The notes beneath the pieces are model-generated. The model was not told the origin of the DNA, did no database searches, and saw only the letters and a program-made list of their open reading frames with translations. DNA of 64,000 bases from an uncultured Candidatus Melainabacteria bacterium (lineage in GTDB: Bacteria > Cyanobacteriota > Vampirovibrionia > Gastranaerophilales > Gastranaerophilaceae), in contig CAKUZL010000006.1 of NCBI GenBank assembly GCA_934718085.1, positions 1 to 64,000 of the forward strand. Reading direction: 5' to 3'. Made by a program: the position numbers and the translations under genes. Below are positions 43,433 through 51,780 of the stretch, piece by piece; within the stretch, counting starts at the first letter, position 1; each line of letters opens with the position of its first letter.

Positions 43433-43587
43433 CATAACCTTTTTCCCTTCCTCCGTTTTAGTCAATTGTCGTTCAAACACGATTGTCGTGTCAATGTTTT
43501 GTAAAGCAAGCTTTTCGGGGAGTTGCTCAAAAACCTTTGTAAGCTTTGTTTTTCGGAAATGATAAGAATTGTTGCGATTTTGTAATA

Positions 43588-44208
43588 CTAAAGAAGTTGT
43601 GAAATTGCAAGATAGTGCATGACCGCTCCTCCCAGGACGCAAAGGTGCCACAAAAAGTGTCTGAACGGCTTTTTGGTCAGGTAAAATACGCAACCTCCCG
43701 AGTACAAAATTCCGCCTGCGAGAAAATACCCGAGTGCGAGCCACGAACCTTTTGTCGCGATATTGTAAAACAAAAAGACCGAAAGCCAACTCATAAGCAG
43801 GTAAAGCCCCGCCGAAAGGTATTTTGACTTTGTGGTGGTGCAGGAAAAAATAATTCCGGAAATTGCCAAATACCAAATCATTGCAAGCAATGCGACCGAT
43901 GTCGGAAACGGTACAACCAATAACAACAGCGGAGTGTAAGTTCCCGCAATCAGAAGGTATATCGCGGAATGGTCAATAACCCTGAAAACACGCTTTGCGG
44001 TTTCGTTTGTCATCGAATGGTATAACATGGAAGATTGAAACGCAATCAGCATTGTTGCTCCGAAAATCGCCGTCGTGGAAGCTTCTATGGCATTGCTCGA
44101 TTTTACCGCAAGCATGACTATCGCATAAATTGCAAAAAGTGCTCCCGTCGCGTGACTGAAAGCGTTTGCAAATTCTTCGGCGGGTGTGTAAATATTTTCG
44201 TTACTCAT
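43588..44208 (-). CDS. Hemolysin III / PAQR-family membrane protein
   Basis: This 206-aa protein has seven membrane helices and the family's conserved residues: N-terminal PAEEFANAFSH, SSMLYHS, RVIDHSAIYLLIAGTYTP, and a final histidine cluster (FRHFLWHLCVLGGAVMHY). Bacterial members (YqfA/TrhA) influence membrane lipid balance and may be metal-dependent hydrolases; the old name hemolysin is historical. AAGGATGG precedes the ATG at 44208. It precedes the LysM gene on the same strand. Confidence 0.9.
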   Translation of the reverse strand: MSNENIYTPAEEFANAFSHATGALFAIYAIVMLAVKSSNAIEASTTAIFGATMLIAFQSSMLYHSMTNETAKRVFRVIDHSAIYLLIAGTYTPLLLLVVPFPTSVALLAMIWYLAISGIIFSCTTTKSKYLSAGLYLLMSWLSVFLFYNIATKGSWLALGYFLAGGILYSGGCVFYLTKKPFRHFLWHLCVLGGAVMHYLAISQLL

Positions 44209-44250
44209 TTTTACCATCCTTGATACATCACTTTTTCAATTTACAAAATT

Positions 44251-44279
44251 TTTCAAAATCGTGCAAATTTTGTTATAAT
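44251..44279 (+). promoter_or_regulatory. Promoter of the C_GCAxxG_C_C gene
   Basis: TTTCAA (44251-44256), a 17-base spacer and TATAAT (44274-44279) lie 21 bases before the start codon. The -10 is a perfect match. Confidence 0.65.
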
Positions 44280-44300
44280 TGTTACAAAAAAGAGGTTTTC

Positions 44301-44744
44301 ATGGACAAAAATAAAGCGGAATTGTTGTTTAAAAAAGGATATAACTGTGCACAATCGGTTTTTTGCGCAGTTTGTGAAGATTTCGGTATCGATTTTGAAA
44401 CCGGATTGAAACTGTCGTCGGGGCTCGGCGGAGGCATGGGAAAATTGCGCGAAGTTTGCGGTGCCGTCAGCGCGATGTTTCTTTTGACGGGCTTGAAAGA
44501 CGGCTATACCGACCCTTCCGACGATATTTCAAAACAAGCTCTTTATGAAAAAATTCAAAAGCTTGCCAAACGCTTCGAAACCGAATTCGGCTCGATAATT
44601 TGTGCGGATCTGCTCGGTGAAGAACGAGGCGCAAAACCGCCGGTGCCGACAAAACGTACGGAAATTTTTTACGAAGAACGTCCGTGCTCAAAGTTTGTCG
44701 GAAGGTGTTACGAAATATTTCGTGAAGAATTTTTAAAAAATTAA
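44301..44744 (+). CDS. C_GCAxxG_C_C family redox/metal protein
   Basis: This 147-aa protein matches the C_GCAxxG_C_C family: N-terminal GYNCAQSVFCA, the glycine-rich GLGGGMGKLREVCGAVSA segment that gives the family its name, and late cysteines (IICADLL, RPCSKFVGRCYE). Members are proposed to bind metal or heme-like cofactors in anaerobes, but the function is not firmly known. AGAGG lies 5 bases before the ATG. It is a single gene with its own promoter, followed by tRNA-Gly. Confidence 0.88.
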   Translation: MDKNKAELLFKKGYNCAQSVFCAVCEDFGIDFETGLKLSSGLGGGMGKLREVCGAVSAMFLLTGLKDGYTDPSDDISKQALYEKIQKLAKRFETEFGSIICADLLGEERGAKPPVPTKRTEIFYEERPCSKFVGRCYEIFREEFLKN

Positions 44745-44789
44745 CAAATAAAACCGGTTGTGGTAACATTATCTTGAATTTTGAAAAAT

Positions 44790-44861
44790 GCGGGTGTAAT
44801 TCAGTGGTAGAATGTTTGCTTCCCAAGCAAAATGTCGCGAGTTCGAGTCTCGTCACCCGCT
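44790..44861 (+). tRNA. tRNA-Gly (anticodon CCC)
   Basis: The 72-base sequence folds as a tRNA: acceptor stem GCGGGTG / CACCCGC with discriminator T, D-arm, anticodon stem-loop TTTGC-TTCCCAA-GCAAA, and T-arm CGAGTTCGAGTCTCG. The anticodon CCC reads GGG. No CCA end is encoded, and a T-run follows directly. Confidence 0.95.
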
Positions 44862-45100
44862 TTTTTACGTGGACGAGAAAATCCCGGGTGCCTTAATGAT
44901 ACAAGTTTTTCCGTTTTTATTTATTTTTTGCGTTTTCCGCCCGGTGCCGTAAAAATTCGAAAGATTTTCTTTCGGATAGAATTGTTTACGCTGCTTCCGC
45001 TTTCTTTTCATGCGGTTTTTATCGGTAAAACATAAAATAATTTTGCGAATTAATATTTTTCTCCGTCAGAATGCTTTTTCTGGGAAGGTTGCAGGTTGTG

Positions 45101-45640
45101 TCAGTTTGTTTGTATTCCGCAAAAGTGTAGAATAATTCCCGCCGCTGCGCCGAAAAGTATGTAATAAAGCGCGTTTTTCCCGAATTTGAACGAAACCGCA
45201 AACATAAACAGAAATAATATTATTGACTGAATATTCGTTAAGTTATCTCGCATAAAACCTGCTCCGACGGCGGCAAGAAGCCCGCATCCCGCCGGTTTTA
45301 AAGAATATAAAATCGATTTTACCCAAAAATTATCCCGAAACGTTTTCAAGACTTTCGCAATCGCGCAAACAAATAAAAACGAGGGAAAAATAAGAGACAA
45401 TGTCGCCAAAATTCCGCCCGCGATTCCGGTTGTCTGAAATCCCGCAAATGTTGCCATATTTGCGCCGACAGGACCGGGGGTCAACATCGAAATCGCAATC
45501 ATGTTTGTCAATTGTTCCGTCGAATACCATCCGTATACATACGAAAGTCGGTACAAAAACGGAATAGTCGCGTATCCGCCGCCGACCGAAAAAACTCCGA
45601 TTTTAAAAAATTCCGTCATAAGCCTTAAAATCGTCATCAT
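45101..45640 (-). CDS. Chromate transporter-type subunit (second half)
   Basis: This 179-aa protein is a short-chain CHR (ChrA) family membrane protein with about six hydrophobic segments and the family signature FFKIGVFSVGGGYATIP, followed by LTPGPVGANMATFAG. In this two-gene form, two homologous halves with opposite topology form one transporter for chromate or a related oxyanion. Its ATG overlaps the stop of the upstream half (ATGA), so both are made together. A natural substrate other than chromate is likely in a gut-type organism. Confidence 0.9.
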   Translation of the reverse strand: MMTILRLMTEFFKIGVFSVGGGYATIPFLYRLSYVYGWYSTEQLTNMIAISMLTPGPVGANMATFAGFQTTGIAGGILATLSLIFPSFLFVCAIAKVLKTFRDNFWVKSILYSLKPAGCGLLAAVGAGFMRDNLTNIQSIILFLFMFAVSFKFGKNALYYILFGAAAGIILHFCGIQTN

Positions 45641-46185
45641 TTCGAACGTCCTTCCGAAATAACTTTGTAAGCGACTCCGACTGCGACCGAGCAAATAATC
45701 GCCAATATCGGTGAAAAATTAAAGAAAAACGACGAAACAAAACATCCGAGGAAAATTATCCAAGTTACAAAATCCGTCAGACTGTTGTTCCACATTTCTT
45801 TTATGGTCAGGTAAACCAGGATTATTACCGAAATTCCGACACCCCAAAAAATACTTTGTATAAAAGAAATTTTCAATAAAAAGTCCATTATCGTCGCTAC
45901 GATTAAAATCGCTATAATCGGTGAGGTTATAATCCCTAAAAGTGCTACGCATGCGCCTCTTTTGTTTCTCAGTTTGTATCCCACAAATGCCGAAACGTTT
46001 GCCGCGATAATTCCCGGGATACTTTGCCCCAAAGCATAATAATTTACGAGCTCTTCGTCGGTTATCCAGTGTCTTTTGTCGATAATACTTTGCTTTATCA
46101 ACGGCACAATTACGTATCCGCCGCCCAAAAGCTGAACTCCGAGCCAAAAAAATTCCATGTAAATATCTTTCAACGAAACTTTCAT
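45637..46185 (-). CDS. Chromate transporter-type subunit (first half)
   Basis: This 182-aa protein is the partner half: FFWLGVQLLGGGYVIVP near the N-terminus and ALGQSIPGIIAANVSAFVG correspond to the two CHR signatures. It overlaps the second half by 4 bases. No Shine-Dalgarno is visible before the ATG at 46185, and a TATATT lies 7 bases upstream, so the transcript may be leaderless. A later ATG at 46158 is an alternative start. Confidence 0.88.
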   Translation of the reverse strand: MKVSLKDIYMEFFWLGVQLLGGGYVIVPLIKQSIIDKRHWITDEELVNYYALGQSIPGIIAANVSAFVGYKLRNKRGACVALLGIITSPIIAILIVATIMDFLLKISFIQSIFWGVGISVIILVYLTIKEMWNNSLTDFVTWIIFLGCFVSSFFFNFSPILAIICSVAVGVAYKVISEGRSK

Positions 46186-46331
46186 ATCAGAAAATATAAC
46201 ACAAAAATGTTTTATTCTTTCCGAGTTTTTCCCGGCTTTAAAAAGGTCATATTTCTTAATTTTTACTTGTTTTTAAACGCGGTTAAATGTATATTGTCTA
46301 TCGAAGCAAAGTTTTAAGAAAGGATTTTTAT

Positions 46332-47291
46332 ATGTCCGAACACTATCATCATCATTGCGCTCACAGCTATAATTGTTCGCATTATCACCACAGTCACAAC
46401 CACTCTCACGCAAACGAAAACAAAAAAAGTTTGCTTTGGGTGATGTTCATAACGGCAGGTTATATGATTGCCGAATTTATAGGCGGTTGGTTTACGGGAA
46501 GCCTTGCTTTGACAGCGGACGCGGGGCACATGCTCGGTGACGTCGCGGCTCTTGCATTGTCGTTTTTCGCGTTTTGGCTTGCGTCAAAAAAAACTTCCGG
46601 AAATAAAACCTACGGATATTGCAGGGCTGAAATTTTCGCAGCTCTGATTAACGGTATCACGCTTATTTTGATTGCCGTCGAAATTTTGCGCGAAGCATGG
46701 ACAAGATTTCACTCGGTTCAACATATAAACGCCGAAATCATGATGATAGTCGCTTTCGGCGGGTTGCTTGTGAATATTGCGGGTGCGATGATTTTGCACC
46801 ACGGAAGCAAAGAAAATCTGAATATTAAAGGCGCATTTTTTCATGTTCTCGGAGATTTGCTCGGTTCCGTCGGAGCGGTTGCCGCGGGGGCGTTAATTAT
46901 GTGGAAACAATGGTACGTTGCCGACCCTGTAATAAGTGCCGTTATCGCGATTTTGATTTTGAACGGTTCTTTCAGAATTATCGGTTCGGCGCTTAAAGTT
47001 TTGATGGAATTTGTACCCGAAAATATCGATGTCGTTGCCGTGAATAATGATTTAAAAAATATACCGGGCGTTTCTGATGTACATGACCTTCATATTTGGA
47101 GTCTCGGTTCGGATACGATTGCGCTGAGTGCTCATCTTTCGACAGACGGCGGTTCGTATGATTCAATATTGGCGGCTGTTTCGGACTTGTTGAAAGAAAA
47201 ATACGACATCGATCATTCTACGGTTCAAATCGAACCTTCGGGATTTCACAAGCATTCTTGTCCGCTAAACGATAATTGCGATTCTTTGTAA
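46332..47291 (+). CDS. CDF-family divalent metal exporter (ZitB/CzcD-like)
   Basis: This 319-aa protein is a cation diffusion facilitator. A histidine-rich N-terminal segment (residues 4-26) can bind metal. Six membrane helices follow with the paired transport-site motifs TADAGHMLGDV and FFHVLGDLLGSVGA, and the C-terminal cytoplasmic domain has VSDVHDLHIWSLG. It probably exports zinc, cobalt or cadmium in exchange for protons. AAAGGA precedes the ATG at 46332. It is divergent from the chromate-type genes. Confidence 0.94.
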   Translation: MSEHYHHHCAHSYNCSHYHHSHNHSHANENKKSLLWVMFITAGYMIAEFIGGWFTGSLALTADAGHMLGDVAALALSFFAFWLASKKTSGNKTYGYCRAEIFAALINGITLILIAVEILREAWTRFHSVQHINAEIMMIVAFGGLLVNIAGAMILHHGSKENLNIKGAFFHVLGDLLGSVGAVAAGALIMWKQWYVADPVISAVIAILILNGSFRIIGSALKVLMEFVPENIDVVAVNNDLKNIPGVSDVHDLHIWSLGSDTIALSAHLSTDGGSYDSILAAVSDLLKEKYDIDHSTVQIEPSGFHKHSCPLNDNCDSL

Positions 47292-47376
47292 CAAAAATTC
47301 AAAAAACTTTACAGATTTCTTTACAAAAATTTATTTTTATTTACAAAACGATTTTTGTCGACTTGTTTTTAGGGGG

Positions 47377-47408
47377 CAAAAAAGAGAGATTTCGGTTGAA
47401 ATCTCTCT
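47377..47408 (-). terminator. Intrinsic terminator of the response-regulator gene
   Basis: On the minus strand an 11-bp stem (AGAGAGATTTC, loop AACC, GAAATCTCTCT) is followed by six T. It lies about 36 bases after the response-regulator stop codon. Confidence 0.85.
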
Positions 47409-47443
47409 CGAAAAAGCATAATCGGAATGCCCCGGAAATTTGT

Positions 47444-48121
47444 TCAGATAATGTTTTCTTTTACCGCTTTTACGGCTGCTTGAACCCTATCGTCAACGCA
47501 AAGTTTTTGCAAAATGCTGCAAACGTGAGCTTTTGCCGTGTGAACGCTGACGATAAGGTCTTCGGCGATTTCCGTGTTGCTTTTGCCCTGAACCAAAAGT
47601 CTTAAAACTTCGGCTTCTCTGTCCGTGAGCTGAGCCTTTATTTCGCGGCTTCCCGAACGAGGGAAAAACAGCAGATTGTCGGGTTTCGGGAACATCGAAA
47701 GTGCACCTTTCGCGACATCGGCGTCAATCCAGCATGTGCCTTCCGAAGCGTACTTGATAACTTCCGCAAGAACGGGCGGTTCGATGTCTTTAAGGCAATA
47801 CGAGCATGCGCCCGAACCCAGCGCGGCTAGAACTTCTTCGCCTCTTTCGTGTGACGTCAGAATTACGACGTGGATATCGGGATAAAGCGCGCGAGCCTTT
47901 TGCGTGGCTTCAAATCCGTTCATGCCCGGAAGCCCCAAGTCCATAAGCACGACGTCGGGACGTTCGTCCTTGATTTTTTCGAGCGCACTTTCCGCGTCCT
48001 CGGCTTCCCCGATAACTCGAATACCCTCGAATTTGTTGAGAGTAGCTCTCAGACCGATTCTGGTCAGTTTGTAGTCTTCGACGATGAAAACTTTAATTTC
48101 TTTGGTTGAAACACTGTTCAT
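47444..48121 (-). CDS. NarL/FixJ-type response regulator
   Basis: This 225-aa protein has an N-terminal receiver domain (VFIVEDYKLTRIGL, phosphoacceptor Asp in VVLMDLGLPGMNG, switch Thr/Ser in ILTSH, Lys in YCLKDI) and a C-terminal LuxR-type helix-turn-helix (LTDREAEVLRLLVQGKSNTE). No partner kinase is next to it. AGGAGG lies before the ATG at 48121. It is divergent from pnp and ends at its own terminator. Confidence 0.94.
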   Translation of the reverse strand: MNSVSTKEIKVFIVEDYKLTRIGLRATLNKFEGIRVIGEAEDAESALEKIKDERPDVVLMDLGLPGMNGFEATQKARALYPDIHVVILTSHERGEEVLAALGSGACSYCLKDIEPPVLAEVIKYASEGTCWIDADVAKGALSMFPKPDNLLFFPRSGSREIKAQLTDREAEVLRLLVQGKSNTEIAEDLIVSVHTAKAHVCSILQKLCVDDRVQAAVKAVKENII

Positions 48122-48243
48122 AACACTTGTCCTCCTGTGTAACCCAACTATACAGAATTGTTTTGATTGTGTGTATTCCCCGAGCGGGCTATATTGTAAA
48201 TTTTTGTAAATTATCAACAAAAAAAATAAAAATTTTTCAAAAA

Positions 48244-48271
48244 GTTTGCTTTTTTTGTGTTTGTTGTATAA
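48244..48271 (+). promoter_or_regulatory. pnp promoter
   Basis: TTTGCT (48244-48249), a 16-base spacer and TATAAT (48266-48271) lie 43 bases before the pnp start codon. Confidence 0.65.
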
Positions 48272-48314
48272 TTGAGCCGTACAACAGAAGTGAAAAAATA
48301 AGAAAGAAGACGAA

Positions 48315-50456
48315 ATGATTAACGAAGTTAAAAGAACCGAAATCGAAATCGGCGGAAAAAAAGTCGAAATCGAAACGGGTAAGTACGCAAAATCCGCGAC
48401 TTCTTCCGTGACGATTAAATGCGGCGGTACGATGTTGTTCGTACACGCGGTCGTAAGCCCCGAACCTCGCGTTGGGATTGACTTTTTCCCGCTCCTTATA
48501 GACTATGAAGAAAGAATGTCCGCCATCGGAAGAATTCCCGGCGGATATAACAGAAGCGAAGGAAAAGCTTCGGATAAAGCAATTTTGATATCGAGATTGA
48601 TTGACAGACCGATAAGACCTTTGTTCCCCAAAGGATACAGAAATGATATCCAAATCGTGGCGCAACTTTTCAGCTCCGACAGAGAAAATCAACCCGATAC
48701 TTTGACAATTTTGGCGGCATCGACTGCGTTAATGCTTTCGGGTGCTCCTTTCGAAGGCCCCGTCGGCGCGGTAAGAGTCAGCAGAGTGGACGGAAATCTC
48801 GTCGCAAACCCGACTTACGAACAGGCTGCGTCTTCCGACCTCGATATAGTCGTTGCGGGTACGAAAGAATCCGTTATTATGGTTGAAGCGGGCTGCAAGT
48901 TTGTAACCGAAGACGACATTATGGCTGCGGTCGAGTTTGCTCAAGTCGAAATAACCAAACAATGCGATATGCAACTTGCATTTTCAAAAGAATGCGGCGT
49001 CGAACGCACGGAATTCAAAAATCCTTACGATACGACCGCAATTGCCGAATATATCAAAGAAAACGCTTATGATGCGGTATTCGACGCATATCACAATTTC
49101 GACAGAGAATACAGAAAACAAAAGCTTGACGAAACAAAAACCAAAATCAGAGAGCACTTCGATTCTTTGCCCGACGACGATCCGATTAAAGTCATGATGA
49201 CCGAATCCGGGGTCGACTTCGTTGCGGAAGAATTCAAGTATCTCGAAAAGAAAATAATGAGAGCGATGATTGTAAACGAAGGCGTAAGAGCCGACGGCAG
49301 AAAGGTTACCGAAGTTCGTCCGATATGGTGCGAAACAGGGATTTTGCCTCGCGCTCACGGTTCCGCGGTGTTTACGAGAGGACAAACTCAAATTTTGTCG
49401 TGCGTAACGCTGGCAGGTCCGGGAATGGCGCAAGAACTCGATTGTGTCGATCCTCAAACCGAAAAACGTTATATGCATAAATACATTTTCCCCGGATTTT
49501 CGGTAGGTGAAGTTAAACCTTTGAGAGGACCCGGAAGAAGAGAAGTAGGACACGGAAATTTAGCCGAACGGGCAAACATCCCGGCACTTCCTTCTCAGGA
49601 AGAATTCGGTTATGTTATAAGAGTAACCTCGGATGTATTGGAATCTAACGGTTCAACGTCAATGGGTTCGACTTGCGGAAGCTCTATGGCACTTATGGAT
49701 GCGGGAGTCCCCGTAAAGTGCATGATAGGCGGAGTTGCAATGGGACTTATCAAAGAAGGCGAAAACGATGTCGTGTTAACGGATATACAGGGAATCGAGG
49801 ATTTCCTCGGCGACATGGATTTCAAAGTTACCGGCAACGATACGGGAATTACCGCGTTGCAAATGGATATGAAGATTAAAGGCATATCCAACGAAACGTT
49901 GAGAAGAGCGTTGTGTCAGGCAAAAGAAGGCAGATTGCACATTCTCGGCGAAATGCGCAAAGTAATTACCGAACCTAAGAAAGAGCTTTCACCTTTCGCA
50001 CCGAGAATATTTACGATGACGATTGCAACCGATGATATCGGAACGGTAATCGGACCCGGCGGAAAGAATATCAGAAGCATAATCGAAGCGTCGGGTGCCG
50101 AAATCGATATCAACGATTCCGGAGTCGTAACCATAACTTCTTCGAACGGAGAAGGCGCAAAAATCGCGATGGATATGATAAATCAAGCGACTTTCAAACC
50201 TGCCGAAGGCATGATTAAAAAGGGTAAAGTCGTACGAATTATCCCCATCGGCGCTTTTGTCGAGCTTGCTCCCGGCAAAGACGGAATGGTTCATATTTCT
50301 CAAATTTGCAAAGAAAGAATTGCAACGGTTGAAGACAAACTTCATGTCGGAGACGAAGTTATCGTAAAGGTTATAAAAATCGACGACAAAGGTCGAGTAA
50401 ACCTTACAATCAAAGGCGTAACCGACGAAGAAAAAGCATCCGTCGAACAACAGTAA
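48315..50456 (+). CDS. pnp: Polyribonucleotide nucleotidyltransferase (PNPase)
   Basis: This 713-aa protein has two RNase PH-like domains, a KH domain (IGPGGKNIRSIIEASGAEID) and a C-terminal S1 domain (RIIPIGAFVELAPGKDGMVH). PNPase degrades RNA phosphorolytically from the 3' end and acts in small-RNA metabolism. Length and motifs are normal. A good promoter lies upstream and a strong terminator directly downstream. Confidence 0.98.
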   Translation: MINEVKRTEIEIGGKKVEIETGKYAKSATSSVTIKCGGTMLFVHAVVSPEPRVGIDFFPLLIDYEERMSAIGRIPGGYNRSEGKASDKAILISRLIDRPIRPLFPKGYRNDIQIVAQLFSSDRENQPDTLTILAASTALMLSGAPFEGPVGAVRVSRVDGNLVANPTYEQAASSDLDIVVAGTKESVIMVEAGCKFVTEDDIMAAVEFAQVEITKQCDMQLAFSKECGVERTEFKNPYDTTAIAEYIKENAYDAVFDAYHNFDREYRKQKLDETKTKIREHFDSLPDDDPIKVMMTESGVDFVAEEFKYLEKKIMRAMIVNEGVRADGRKVTEVRPIWCETGILPRAHGSAVFTRGQTQILSCVTLAGPGMAQELDCVDPQTEKRYMHKYIFPGFSVGEVKPLRGPGRREVGHGNLAERANIPALPSQEEFGYVIRVTSDVLESNGSTSMGSTCGSSMALMDAGVPVKCMIGGVAMGLIKEGENDVVLTDIQGIEDFLGDMDFKVTGNDTGITALQMDMKIKGISNETLRRALCQAKEGRLHILGEMRKVITEPKKELSPFAPRIFTMTIATDDIGTVIGPGGKNIRSIIEASGAEIDINDSGVVTITSSNGEGAKIAMDMINQATFKPAEGMIKKGKVVRIIPIGAFVELAPGKDGMVHISQICKERIATVEDKLHVGDEVIVKVIKIDDKGRVNLTIKGVTDEEKASVEQQ

Positions 50457-50462
50457 GATGAT

Positions 50463-50500
50463 AAAAAATCCCGCGGTCTTTTCGATTGCGGGATTTTTAT
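50463..50500 (+). terminator. Intrinsic terminator of pnp
   Basis: AAAAAATCCCGC pairs with GCGGGATTTTTAT around a 13-base loop. It overlaps the region just before the patatin start, so that gene needs its own promoter or read-through. Confidence 0.88.
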
Positions 50501-50515
50501 GCGAGGAAATCGAAA

Positions 50516-51685
50516 GTGCGATATTTTTTGGCATTCGGCGGCGGAGCCGTCAGAGGAATGGCGTATACCGGTGCGGTGAAGGCGTTGCGGGAGTTCAATA
50601 TTGAACCCGCGGGATTTGCGGGCTCGTCAGTCGGGGCGGTGTTTGCGGCGTTTTGTGCCGTTATGAAAGACTTTTCCGAATTCGATAAGTTGTTTTTCGA
50701 TTTTAACGCTTTTATGTTTAAGGATGTGAATTTTTCGGTTGCGGCGCCTGATTTTGCGATAAGTAAGGGGGATATTTTCGAAAACTGGGTGCGCGAGATT
50801 ATCGAAAGGTCTTATTACGAAGATTTTTATACCGAAAAAAACAATATTCCCGTCAAGTTTGCGGATTTGGAGAGTAATTTATATATTTATGCGACGGATT
50901 TGAAAACGAATAAGCGGGTTGTTTTTTCGAAGGAGACGACGCCGACATTTGAGGTAGCCAAGGCAGTCAGGATATCTGCGGGATTTCCGGGGTTGATGGT
51001 TCCTGTTGAATATGACGGCATGCTTTTGGTCGACGGAGATATTTCGAAGCCTTATCCGCTGTGGACGGGGATTGAGGCTGTGAATTCGCCCGATGTTACG
51101 GTTCTCGAGTTTCGATTGGAAGGTTGTCGCGACTGTTTTAATCCGAAAAATGTGCTTGATTATTTTAATTCCGTGTACAGTTCGTTTTCGAATTTTTGCA
51201 CGGCGGGTTTGTCAAAGTTGTACGATGACAAGGAAAAATACAATATAATCGTGATTGATACGAAAGACGTGATGTTTTTGGATTTTATGTTGTCCGAGGA
51301 AAAACGAAAAATTTTGGCAAAGACAGGATATGACACAGTTTCAGACTTTTTGATCCGCAGATTGCCCGAAAAGAACGGTAAGTTTGCGGAAATTTATAAA
51401 AATTTGACTTCTGGGTTAAAGGAAATAAAAAATCTTATAAAGTTGGGCGGGGCAAACGACTTTAAAGTTGCGGTTGCGGACTTTTTGACGATGAATTCCG
51501 AAGAATTGAAACTTGTCGAAGAAAACTTCACTGCGAGGGTTGAAAACCTGTTTAAAGAAATTTTTGAAAAAGGCGTAAGAAAGTCGTTTTTCAGAATTCG
51601 AACTGTACGAAACAGAGAGGAATATTCGGCAAAAGTTTCCGAGTTGATTGATTATTGCGTTGCAAAACAGTCGATTTTTTCTTAG
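50516..51685 (+). CDS. Patatin-like phospholipase
   Basis: This 389-aa protein has the patatin lipase site: oxyanion loop FGGGAVRGMAY, nucleophile elbow GSSVGAV and catalytic Asp in LLVDGDISKPYP (DGD instead of the usual DG[GA]). Such enzymes hydrolyse phospholipid acyl chains. The C-terminal 170 residues are helical with no further motif. I chose the GTG at 50516, which follows AGGA by about 8 bases; a TTG at 50486 lies inside the pnp terminator stem and is unlikely. No signal peptide is seen. Confidence 0.9.
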   Translation: MRYFLAFGGGAVRGMAYTGAVKALREFNIEPAGFAGSSVGAVFAAFCAVMKDFSEFDKLFFDFNAFMFKDVNFSVAAPDFAISKGDIFENWVREIIERSYYEDFYTEKNNIPVKFADLESNLYIYATDLKTNKRVVFSKETTPTFEVAKAVRISAGFPGLMVPVEYDGMLLVDGDISKPYPLWTGIEAVNSPDVTVLEFRLEGCRDCFNPKNVLDYFNSVYSSFSNFCTAGLSKLYDDKEKYNIIVIDTKDVMFLDFMLSEEKRKILAKTGYDTVSDFLIRRLPEKNGKFAEIYKNLTSGLKEIKNLIKLGGANDFKVAVADFLTMNSEELKLVEENFTARVENLFKEIFEKGVRKSFFRIRTVRNREEYSAKVSELIDYCVAKQSIFS

Positions 51686-51735
51686 AATATGTATTTTTGT
51701 AAATTATCGATTCATAGTTCTTTAAAAATATTTTT

Positions 51736-51777
51736 TTAGTGATTTAATGATGTAACACACTATTAAGAGGGGTATGA
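51736..51777 (+). promoter_or_regulatory. Promoter of the 595-aa SFGA gene
   Basis: TTAGTG (51736-51741), a 19-base spacer with TTTAATGATGTA, and TATTAA (51761-51766) are followed by GAGGGGTATG. The same text pattern precedes the 1589-aa gene at 53679-53720. Confidence 0.5.
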
Positions 51778-51780
51778 AAA

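Noticed and set aside
43433..43876. Long N-terminal extension of the LysM protein
   Set aside because: It overlaps the well-supported hemolysin-III gene in another frame and lacks a start signal; homology begins at 43432.
50486..50515. TTG start for the patatin gene
   Set aside because: It lies inside the pnp terminator stem; the GTG at 50516 has a ribosome site and precedes the conserved fold.
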